Source: Daejeonella lutea
GTDB taxonomy: Bacteria > Bacteroidota > Bacteroidia > Sphingobacteriales > Sphingobacteriaceae
Length of the DNA: 64,000 bases
Direction: 5' to 3'
Assembly (NCBI RefSeq): GCF_900168015.1
Contig: NZ_FUYR01000001.1
Coordinates: forward strand, 1,858,943 to 1,922,942
A program made the position numbers and the translations under genes. Position 1 is the stretch's first letter. Each line of letters opens with the position of its first letter. Positions 27,773 through 33,939 of this stretch are shown here, piece after piece. Below the pieces are notes generated by a model. The model searched no databases. It worked only from the letters and a program-made list of their open reading frames with translations, and was not told the DNA's origin.

Positions 27773-28135
27773 TTATCGCTCGAAAAGCCTTTGCTTAGCA
27801 GCTGCGAGATCAGGCACAAAACAAACAAGGTTTCCTTTATTACTTTCAGCTATAAAATCCCGGATACTCTGTCCCGTATATTTATTGAATTCACCAACAA
27901 TAGCGAGCCGCACCCGGAAGTTCGAAAATTTTTGAAGTATTTCTCCAGCGAGCTTGTTTCTAAGGTCAAAGAACGAAGGACTGATATTCTTCTCATGTAA
28001 AATGATTCGGTCAAAGTCCTGGTAATAAAGATCTACAAGCACTTGAAGTCCTTCATCGGCATTATTTACAAGAATCTGGTCGGCTATAAGCTCGGCAATA
28101 CGGATTTCTCCTTGTTCATGTATTTCAATAATCAT
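27773..28135 (-). CDS. DUF4180 family protein
   Basis: 120 residues. The pattern matches DUF4180: an N-terminal strand pair (MIIEIHEQGEIRIAEL), a helix with LVDLYYQDFDRIILHEKNIS, FFDLRNKLAGEILQKFSNFR and the final strand VRLAIVGEFNKYTGQSIRDF. This family has an alpha/beta fold and no known activity; it is sometimes annotated near regulators. No signal peptide. It lies beside the PAS protein gene on the same strand with a 115-nt gap and may have its own promoter. Confidence 0.85.
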   Translation of the reverse strand: MIIEIHEQGEIRIAELIADQILVNNADEGLQVLVDLYYQDFDRIILHEKNISPSFFDLRNKLAGEILQKFSNFRVRLAIVGEFNKYTGQSIRDFIAESNKGNLVCFVPDLAAAKQRLFER

Positions 28136-28271
28136 CTAATAAAGGTAGAATCTATTATCTAAAACTACTCGGCGAGAACTTCTAAAAAGGGTGACTAAAT
28201 GTCGCTTTTTAGAATTCCAAAACCCATCATAATTGTGCTTATGAAACGAGTAGAATTCTAAGGGATAAACC

Positions 28272-28298
28272 AAAAAAAGCCCCAGATTTCTCTGAGGC
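28272..28298 (-). terminator. Terminator of the decayed tRNA copy
   Basis: On the minus strand GCCTCAGA-GAAA-TCTGGGGC followed by seven T. It is a diverged twin of the tRNA-Phe terminator at 28374-28400, including the flanking ACC. Confidence 0.8.
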
Positions 28299-28305
28299 TT
28301 TAAGT

Positions 28306-28347
28306 GATGCCAGCTGGTTCCGATAGCTATCGTAACGAACCAGCGAC
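28306..28347 (-). pseudogene. Remnant of a tRNA-Phe 3' end split by a palindrome
   Basis: Minus-strand GTCGCTGGTTCG and AGCTGGC match the T-arm and acceptor end of the intact tRNA-Phe 60 nt upstream, but the T-loop is replaced by DNA holding the perfect 12-bp palindrome CGATAGCTATCG (28321-28332). The 5' half of the tRNA is absent or unrecognisable. Together with the twin terminator it shows that the tRNA 3' end plus terminator was duplicated, then invaded or mutated. Confidence 0.65.
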
Positions 28348-28373
28348 CAAAAATCTCAAACTGCTTTAAAACC

Positions 28374-28400
28374 AAAAAAAGCCTCACATCTCTGTGAAGC
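28374..28400 (-). terminator. Terminator of tRNA-Phe
   Basis: On the minus strand GCTTCACA-GAGA-TGTGAGGC followed by seven T, starting 5 nt after the tRNA end. Confidence 0.88.
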
Positions 28401-28405
28401 TTTTG

Positions 28406-28478
28406 TGGTGCCAGCTGGAATCGAACCAGCGACACAAGGATTTTCAGTCCTTTGCTCTACCAACTGAGCTATGGCACC
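28406..28478 (-). tRNA. tRNA-Phe (GAA)
   Basis: 73 nt, full cloverleaf: acceptor GGTGCCA/TGGCACC, D-arm GCTCAGTTGGTAGAGC, anticodon arm AGGACTGAAAATCCT with anticodon GAA, T-arm GCTGGTTCGATTCCAGC, discriminator A. The CCA end is not encoded in full (the next bases read CAA), so it is added after transcription. A rho-independent terminator follows directly. Confidence 0.97.
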
Positions 28479-28597
28479 AAACCATACCCGTTTTGTTCGG
28501 GACTGCAAATGTAGTGTCTTTTTTGGTTTAAGAAAATAAAATTTAAAAATAGTCGCGACAGTTGTGATTAAACAATATCATAAACCTGCGAAATAAA
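28479..28597. other. Spacer upstream of tRNA-Phe
   Basis: A/T-rich spacer between the tRNA-Phe gene and the terminator of the small peptide transcript; presumably holds the tRNA promoter. Nothing else seen. Confidence 0.4.
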
Positions 28598-28632
28598 AAA
28601 GGACTTGCCCCTGAAGACAAATCCTTTATCAT
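28598..28632 (-). terminator. Terminator of the small peptide transcript
   Basis: On the minus strand AAAGGATTTG (to 28623), loop of about ten bases, CAAGTCCTTTTTT. One mismatch in the stem; strong T-run. Confidence 0.8.
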
Positions 28633-28672
28633 TAACCTAAACCTATATACTTATCCTCTAAACTTCCCTTTC

Positions 28673-28741
28673 CTACAGCTTAGCCCGCCGTTTCCCCAAA
28701 TAGCGGTTTATAAACTTTTTGTTCCTGTCTGATCGACGCAT
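28673..28741 (-). CDS. 22-residue basic peptide on its own transcript
   Basis: ATG at 28741, TAG at 28673-28675. The product begins MRRSDRNKKFINRYL and ends GKRRAKL: ten of 22 residues are R or K, so it may bind RNA or the ribosome. Support is unusually good for such a short frame: a promoter with TTG, 17-nt spacer and TATCTTTG lies just upstream, and a rho-independent terminator about 40 nt downstream, giving a transcript near 160 nt with almost nothing else in it. The alternative is a small regulatory RNA whose frame is accidental. Family not recognised. Confidence 0.55.
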   Translation of the reverse strand: MRRSDRNKKFINRYLGKRRAKL

Positions 28742-28765
28742 CTCAATCTATGCATCTTTTATATT

Positions 28766-28793
28766 CAAAGATATGATACCTGGATGAAGACAA
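28766..28793 (-). promoter_or_regulatory. Promoter of the small peptide transcript
   Basis: Minus strand TTG (28791-28793), 17 nt, then TATCTTTG (28766-28773), a perfect match to the Bacteroidota -7 consensus TAnnTTTG. Expected start of RNA near 28760, about 20 nt before the ATG. Confidence 0.7.
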
Positions 28794-29033
28794 CATGAAG
28801 AAAAACACAGGCTTATAAAAGAGACTTTGCACTGACAGAAACTGCGTTTTCTCATCCCATGCCATTGCTGGGATGGACTCATGATGCCGGACTACACAGT
28901 TATAAATTGGAAATTCAAATTTGCAATTTAAGAACCAAGCTCCTTAAACTGATTCTAAATTTCAACTATTATGCATGCATAGCAATTGCATCTGCGGGAT
29001 ATTTTTTACTTTAGCTTAATCAAGCTATATCAT
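28794..29033. other. Divergent spacer
   Basis: Region between the small peptide promoter and the Fe-S protein gene. A/T-rich; no further feature seen. An in-frame ATG-less extension of the Fe-S gene (from 28986) is less likely than ATG 29034. Confidence 0.4.
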
Positions 29034-30335
29034 ATGCTTCTACAAGTAATTTTCCTGCTGATTTCCATTGCCGCAATTACTTTTTTCACCATAAACGTGA
29101 GAAAGATTGCGCGTAATATTAATCTGGGCCGTCCGGTGGATCGTTCTGACCGACCTGGCGAACGGATGATGGTCATGCTTAAAGTGGCTTTTGGTCAGAC
29201 CAAAATGGTTAAAAGGCCTATTGCAGCAGTACTGCACTTATTTGTTTATATAGGTTTCGTCATTATTAATATTGAAGTGCTCGAGATCATCATCGATGGC
29301 TTATTCGGCACGCACCGCATATTTGCTGCACCACTTGGCGGATTTTACAATGTACTTATTGCTTCATTTGAGATTTTGGCCGCACTTGTCCTTTTCGGAG
29401 TTATTGCATTTCTCGTTAGGCGCAACATCCTGAAGTTACAGCGTTTCACTGGTGTGGAGATGACCGAATGGCCAAAATCGGATGCCAATATCATTCTGAT
29501 AGCGGAGGTTTTGTTAATGAGTGCATTTCTAACCATGAATGCAGCAGATTATAAACTCCAGCTAATGGGTGCAGCGCATTATACTCCGGGAGGCTCATTC
29601 CCGGTCAGCGGTCTGCTAAGTCCGCTTCTGCCCGAATCACAAGGGGCCTTGATTGTGATTGAACGAGCGTGCTGGTGGTTTCATATTGTGGGAATATTTG
29701 CATTTCTCAACTACCTACCTTATTCCAAGCATTTTCATATCCTCCTTGCTTTTCCAAATACCTATTATTCGAATTTGGAACCCAAAGGTGAATTCAACAA
29801 TATGGCTGTGGTCACCAACGAAGTGAAGGCCATGCTTGATCCATCATTTGTGCCGGCTCCGGTTGAAGAAGGCGGTCGATTTGGTGCTAAGGATATAAGC
29901 GATCTCACCTGGAAGAATCTGATGGATGCTTATACCTGCACAGAATGCGGTCGCTGTACCTCTGTTTGTCCTGCAAATATCACCGGCAAGCTTTTATCTC
30001 CGCGGAAGATCATGATGGATACCCGCGACAGAGCGACTGAAGTTGGTAACAATATCGACAGACATGGCAAAGAATATAAGGATGACAAAACATTGCTGGA
30101 CACCTATATCAGCCGGGAAGAGATCTGGGCATGTACGAGCTGTAATGCCTGTACAGAAGCCTGCCCGGTAAACATCGATCCACTTGCCATTATTATGGAC
30201 CTCAGACGGTACGCCGTGATGGAAGAATCGCAGGCCCCGGCGAGTTTAAACAATATGTTTGGTAATGTAGAAAACAACGGTGCACCATGGAAATATTCTC
30301 CGGCAGACCGGCTTAACTGGAGGGTGGAGAGTTGA
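29034..30335 (+). CDS. Membrane Fe-S oxidoreductase subunit (HdrD/GlpC-like, two 4Fe-4S clusters)
   Basis: 433 residues from ATG 29034 (MLLQVIFLLISIAAITFF), which opens the first membrane helix. Five to six helices in the first 240 residues resemble the nitrate reductase gamma/HdrE type b-heme subunit. A cytoplasmic ferredoxin domain follows with two clusters: CTECGRCTSVCP from residue 302 and CTSCNACTEACP from 367. Such proteins pass electrons between the quinone pool and a soluble CCG-domain partner, here the next gene. In Bacteroidota similar pairs are linked to acyl-CoA or lactate oxidation, but the electron donor is not visible. The stop codon TGA forms part of the heptamer array that follows. 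Confidence 0.9.
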   Translation: MLLQVIFLLISIAAITFFTINVRKIARNINLGRPVDRSDRPGERMMVMLKVAFGQTKMVKRPIAAVLHLFVYIGFVIINIEVLEIIIDGLFGTHRIFAAPLGGFYNVLIASFEILAALVLFGVIAFLVRRNILKLQRFTGVEMTEWPKSDANIILIAEVLLMSAFLTMNAADYKLQLMGAAHYTPGGSFPVSGLLSPLLPESQGALIVIERACWWFHIVGIFAFLNYLPYSKHFHILLAFPNTYYSNLEPKGEFNNMAVVTNEVKAMLDPSFVPAPVEEGGRFGAKDISDLTWKNLMDAYTCTECGRCTSVCPANITGKLLSPRKIMMDTRDRATEVGNNIDRHGKEYKDDKTLLDTYISREEIWACTSCNACTEACPVNIDPLAIIMDLRRYAVMEESQAPASLNNMFGNVENNGAPWKYSPADRLNWRVES

Positions 30336-30400
30336 CGGTTGACGGTTGACAGTTGACAGTTGACAGTTGACAGTTGACAGTTAACAGTTAACAGTTGAAG
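30331..30400. repeat. GTTGACA heptamer array (ten units)
   Basis: Ten units in exact 7-nt register, consensus GTTGACA (variants GTTGACG, GTTAACA, last GTTGAAG). The first unit contains the TGA stop codon of the Fe-S gene (30333-30335). It is preceded by GGAGGGTGGAGA, a block that resembles the G-rich blocks beside other arrays here. Confidence 0.95.
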
Positions 30401-30427
30401 ACGTACCTAACTGAAAAACGTTTAACT

Positions 30428-30574
30428 TGATTACCGAATACTGATTACTGAATACCGATCACTGATTACTGATTACTGATTACCGGTTACTGATTACTGA
30501 TTACTGAATACCGATTACTGAATACTCATTACTGATTACTGAATACCCAATACTGAAAACTGATTACTAATAAC
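30428..30574. repeat. TGATTAC heptamer array (about 21 units)
   Basis: 147 nt in unbroken 7-nt register, consensus YGAWTAC; most common units are TGATTAC, TGAATAC and CGATTAC. Units have drifted by point changes but no indels, so the period is kept. It ends 18 nt before the ATG of the CCG-domain gene, so with the neighbouring array it fills the space between the two subunit genes. Confidence 0.95.
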
Positions 30575-30592
30575 TCATACAAAACCGGATAC

Positions 30593-31390
30593 ATGAAAGA
30601 CTTAACCGTTCCCACAATGGCTGAACTAGCCGCAAAGGGCGAATCCCCTGAAATCCTGTTCTGGGTAGGGTGTGCCGGAAGCTTTGATGAACGGGCTCAG
30701 AAAATTACCCGTGATATTTGCAGGATATTGCAGCATGTAGGTATTAAATACGCCGTTCTTGGAACAGAAGAAAGCTGCACAGGCGATCCGGCTAAACGCG
30801 CTGGCAATGAGTTTCTCTTTCAGATGCAGGCCATGACCAATATACAAACCCTGGACGCCTACGAAATTAAAAAGATAGTCACCGGATGCCCGCATTGCTT
30901 CAATACGATTAAAAATGAATACCCCGGACTAGGCGGAAACTATGAAGTGATCCACCATTCGCAGCTCATACAGCAGCTCATTGACGAGGGGAAGCTAAAA
31001 GCTGAGGGTGGAGAATCTTTTAAAGGAAAAAAAATAACCTTCCATGATCCTTGTTATTTGGGCAGAGGCAATAACGTGTATGAAGCACCCCGTGCTGCGC
31101 TCGAAATACTTGATGCAGAATTGGTAGAGATGAAACGCTGCAGATCGAACGGCCTTTGCTGCGGTGCAGGAGGAGCGCAGATGTTTAAGGAACCTGAGAA
31201 GGGAGTTAAGGATATCAATATAGAACGTATTGATGAGGCCCTTTCATTGCAGCCCAATATTGTTGCCTCTTCCTGCCCTTTCTGCATGACCATGTTAAGT
31301 GACGGAGTGAAGAATTACAACAAAGAGCAGGAAGTAAAAGTGCTGGATATTGCGGAGATTACGGTTAAGGCAAATGGGCTGGATAGGTGA
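30593..31390 (+). CDS. CCG-domain Fe-S oxidoreductase subunit (HdrB-like)
   Basis: 265 residues with two cysteine-rich CCG domains: first ILFWVGCAGSFDERA, EESCTGD and VTGCPHCFNTI; second FHDPCYLGR, GLCCGAGGAQMF and SSCPFCMTML. These bind an unusual Fe-S cluster at the site of disulfide or electron transfer in heterodisulfide reductase, GlpC, LldE and similar enzymes. Soluble; it should dock on the membrane subunit encoded upstream. The two genes have the same orientation but are separated by 257 nt of heptamer repeats. A terminator follows. Confidence 0.92.
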   Translation: MKDLTVPTMAELAAKGESPEILFWVGCAGSFDERAQKITRDICRILQHVGIKYAVLGTEESCTGDPAKRAGNEFLFQMQAMTNIQTLDAYEIKKIVTGCPHCFNTIKNEYPGLGGNYEVIHHSQLIQQLIDEGKLKAEGGESFKGKKITFHDPCYLGRGNNVYEAPRAALEILDAELVEMKRCRSNGLCCGAGGAQMFKEPEKGVKDINIERIDEALSLQPNIVASSCPFCMTMLSDGVKNYNKEQEVKVLDIAEITVKANGLDR

Positions 31391-31404
31391 AAAGCCTCAT
31401 AAAA

Positions 31405-31440
31405 AAACTCCCGATCGTCTCGAAAGAAAACCGGGAGTTT
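31405..31440. terminator. Bidirectional terminator between convergent genes
   Basis: AAACTCCCG (31405-31413) pairs with CGGGAGTTT (31432-31440); T-rich on the plus side and A-run before it gives a T-run on the minus side. It serves the CCG gene and the convergent PEGA gene. Confidence 0.88.
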
Positions 31441-31461
31441 ATTGTGTAATAAAGGTTTGGG

Positions 31462-32121
31462 TTATTTCAAACGGTTTTGAATCTCAGTAACAACGCTTTC
31501 GTATTTTCTCAAGACGCGATCCCATTCCTGAAATTTTTCATCCGATTTCGGGCTCGTGCCAGGCTCTCCGGATTGCTCACTCATTAACTTGATTTTATAG
31601 TATAGCGGGTCATTTGATCCTAATTTAACTACCATACGGGTCCTGATGGTATTTCCCTTAAAGGTTTGGACAGCCCAGGCTGTACGCAGGTAACCAGTTT
31701 CTTTGTCAGTGATCTCAATAATATCAAACTGAGAAGTGATGATCTGGTTCATAAGTCTCCAGGCATCGTTCTCTGGCTTCGACGTCCTTACATCGATATC
31801 ATTGTTAGCAAAATCGATCTTCAGGGAAGCATCATAAGAATCGTCCCTTTTCAGTTCCACAAAAAGTGATTTCGGAATGCTGGCTGCATTCTTCTTATCG
31901 CAGAAGGATAAGTTTTCAGTCAGGAAGCCCGTCTTCACGACTTTAACAGTTACACACGAACCTTTGTCAATTTTGATCTCTGCCGATGAGCCAGATGGTT
32001 TGCCGTCGACGTAGATAACTGCGTCTTGTTCAGAAACATTGATCTTTAGTTTTTCGTCAGCCTTAATGGCAACTGCGATACCCAAAAACAAAACCAGGGT
32101 AAGTAGTAATTTTTTCTCCAT
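31462..32121 (-). CDS. Exported PEGA-domain protein
   Basis: 219 residues from ATG 32121 (MEKKLLLTLVLFLGIAVAIKA), a clean signal peptide. The upstream in-frame extension to 32175 overlaps the promoter dyad and is rejected. Residues 23-70 form a PEGA-like module (LKINVSEQDAVIYVDGKPSG, CVTVKVVKTGFL); the rest (SLKIDFANNDIDVRTSKPEN, TAWAVQTFKGNTIRTRMVVK) is an unknown alpha/beta domain. PEGA domains often occur in cell-surface or periplasmic proteins. It shares dyad promoter type and orientation with the DUF3575 gene next to it, hinting at a common envelope role. Confidence 0.75.
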   Translation of the reverse strand: MEKKLLLTLVLFLGIAVAIKADEKLKINVSEQDAVIYVDGKPSGSSAEIKIDKGSCVTVKVVKTGFLTENLSFCDKKNAASIPKSLFVELKRDDSYDASLKIDFANNDIDVRTSKPENDAWRLMNQIITSQFDIIEITDKETGYLRTAWAVQTFKGNTIRTRMVVKLGSNDPLYYKIKLMSEQSGEPGTSPKSDEKFQEWDRVLRKYESVVTEIQNRLK

Positions 32122-32137
32122 TTTATTTTTTTTAGGG

Positions 32138-32184
32138 CGAACATATGGAATATAAACCACGTAGTAAATCCCCATAAGTGGGTA
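32138..32184 (-). promoter_or_regulatory. Dyad promoter of the PEGA gene (site 3)
   Basis: Minus strand: TACCC-ACTTAT-GGGGA (CCC and GGG at 32180-32182 and 32171-32173), 25 nt, then TATGTTCG (32138-32145), close to TAnnTTTG. Predicted RNA start near 32131, about 10 nt before the ATG at 32121. It decides the start codon, because the longer frame would begin inside the dyad. Confidence 0.65.
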
Positions 32185-32257
32185 TTTAACACATTATATT
32201 AAATCCCATTCGCCTGTTAGTCATTTATAACTTAAGTTACTAATTCGTCAGGCAGGC

Positions 32258-33019
32258 CTAAAACCTAACACCCAGGCATAAACCAGCTCTCAAACCAGCC
32301 CATGGACCCTTGATATCAAGTCTGGCACCGCTGGCATTTACTGTCGTGGTTGTTTCTGCAAAAGGGACTTCAATATCCTGAAGCTCGTTCCTTAGTTCCT
32401 GCTGCTCCTGCGCATTGAGGGTTTTCTTGCCGTCTATTGATCCGTTTGCACTGCCATACTGCGGTCCGAGAATCCACCAATCAAGATACATTTTGCCTCC
32501 AAGTCGCCATTGAGCACCAATTTGCAGGCCGCCGGTAAAGGTGTTGAGTTTCCCGCTTAAAGGCATCACCTGGGTAGTACCATTTACATCGAACTCGAAA
32601 GGCATATCTACATTATAGCTGCTAATGCGTGCAAACGGTCCCAGATAGAAACCCCGCATGGCTTCTGCACCTAAGTAGAATCTTACTTCCGGAGTAAAAG
32701 CCACATTGCCGATCTCCAGTTCATCTAATTGTCTGTCAGTTTCTGGATCATCAATCAGGTTTGAGAAAGTCGACTTAAGTGGTAAACCCCCTTTTGGCAT
32801 AACACGAAAGCCAAGTCCTGCCGTAGTTTTGCCCCCAATTTGACGCTCATATCCAAGAGATATGTTTCGAAGCGGCAATGAAAGGAGATTCAGTTTAACG
32901 AGGTTTTTTCCATCTGATCCTGCGGATTGCCGTGATTCAGATTGAGCGCTCTGATCTTGCGCGATGCAGGTACTGGTTGCGATACCTAGCGCGAACAAAA
33001 AGAATAGTTTTTTCATCAT
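32258..33019 (-). CDS. DUF3575-type outer membrane beta-barrel protein
   Basis: 253 residues with a signal peptide (MMKKLFFLFALGIATSTCIAQ). The mature protein has alternating beta strands (LVKLNLLSLPLRNISLGYER, VAFTPEVRFYLG, GFYLGPFARISSY, GGLQIGAQWRLG) and ends in CLGVRF with a terminal F, as barrel proteins do. This pattern matches DUF3575. Role unknown; probably a small porin-like or surface barrel. It has its own dyad promoter and does not share a transcript with the PEGA gene. Confidence 0.82.
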   Translation of the reverse strand: MMKKLFFLFALGIATSTCIAQDQSAQSESRQSAGSDGKNLVKLNLLSLPLRNISLGYERQIGGKTTAGLGFRVMPKGGLPLKSTFSNLIDDPETDRQLDELEIGNVAFTPEVRFYLGAEAMRGFYLGPFARISSYNVDMPFEFDVNGTTQVMPLSGKLNTFTGGLQIGAQWRLGGKMYLDWWILGPQYGSANGSIDGKKTLNAQEQQELRNELQDIEVPFAETTTTVNASGARLDIKGPWAGLRAGLCLGVRF

Positions 33020-33051
33020 CTGTTGTATTTTGTTTTCGATTTAGATTCGAG

Positions 33052-33098
33052 GCAAAATACAGAGATATTCTAAATTTAAAACTACCCTGAAGTGGGTA
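33052..33098 (-). promoter_or_regulatory. Dyad promoter of the DUF3575 gene (site 4)
   Basis: Minus strand TACCC-ACTTCA-GGGTA, a perfect dyad (33083-33098), then 25 nt, then TATTTTGC (33052-33059), a weak -7 box. The first seven bases, TACCCAC, are the same as at site 3. Confidence 0.62.
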
Positions 33099-33140
33099 TA
33101 AACAGGAGTAAATTCTACAAAGCTTTATTGAAATAGGAGA

Positions 33141-33635
33141 TCAATTTTGGCCGACCAGGCGCTTTATCTCAAAAAGATTGTGCTGGATAGAAATCAACTC
33201 CTGCGGGTCGACATCCTTCATAGGAATACTTAACAATACAGACATAGAGTCGACATTTCCTGCGCGGTCATTATACGTTTGAACAATCACATCATCCTCG
33301 ATGGTCTTGATGTTCAGCCGCCCCGAACCAGTAGTTCCCCAATAATTTAAATCCCTGAGCCGGGATACGTTCAAGGAATAGTATTCCTGCTTGCCATTCA
33401 GAAAGGTTTTACGATAGCGCAGAAAGCCTTCATCTGAAATGGTGATTTCACTTTTTTTTAACTTCATAGCTTCCATATCTAAACTATGAAGGGTGCTGAG
33501 CTTATGCTGGGTTTCTAACGCCAGTTTATGCAGAAGCTCATCACTTCGGAATGCGGTAAAACAAAGTGCGCCGATAACACAGCAGCAGCATTTCGTAAAA
33601 ACTTTGAAAAATGGGCCTTTGTATTTTTTAATCAT
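33141..33635 (-). CDS. Exported or anchored protein with a cysteine cluster, unknown
   Basis: 164 residues from ATG 33635 (MIKKYKGPFFKVFTKCCCCV); the TTG at 33644 is less likely. The N-terminus is a basic tail plus hydrophobic stretch with four consecutive cysteines, like a signal or anchor, followed by helical and beta regions (LHSLDMEAMKLKKSEITISD, LNIKTIEDDVIVQTYND). I do not recognise a family. It has no dyad promoter; the nearest one (33083-33098) belongs to the gene downstream on the strand. Confidence 0.6.
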   Translation of the reverse strand: MIKKYKGPFFKVFTKCCCCVIGALCFTAFRSDELLHKLALETQHKLSTLHSLDMEAMKLKKSEITISDEGFLRYRKTFLNGKQEYYSLNVSRLRDLNYWGTTGSGRLNIKTIEDDVIVQTYNDRAGNVDSMSVLLSIPMKDVDPQELISIQHNLFEIKRLVGQN

Positions 33636-33939
33636 GGCAGGCAATTACTTCAAAAGAGAATGTTGAACACATCGTTATCGAAAATAGCAATAATTTAAAT
33701 TGTTTCATATATGGTCACTTTTCATCCCGCCTAGAAAACGATTTGGCTTTTTGATAAAAACAAGGTCTTGTAAAGAACAATTCGGCCGTTTGGCGGTTGT
33801 GAAGTCAATAGCATTATGGGGGTAATGGCTGATTTAAAGTCGGGAGACGAAATACTGATAAAATACGCAATTTTAACCCTGGAAATAAAGCTGCTATTTC
33901 CCCGACCGGGAATTCAGGCGCTACCATGATCATACAAAA

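Noticed and set aside
28136-28435. Reading frame on the minus strand through the tRNA region
   Set aside because: It runs through two terminators and part of tRNA-Phe and has no sensible protein pattern.
30331-30574. CRISPR array
   Set aside because: Units are 7 nt with no spacers and no cas genes; it is a simple tandem repeat.
33896-33912. C/G-rich dyad before the TonB receptor gene (CCCCGACCGGG)
   Set aside because: Spacing is 5 and not 6, and no TAnnTTTG box stands 25-26 nt away on either strand, so it is not counted with the five dyad promoters.
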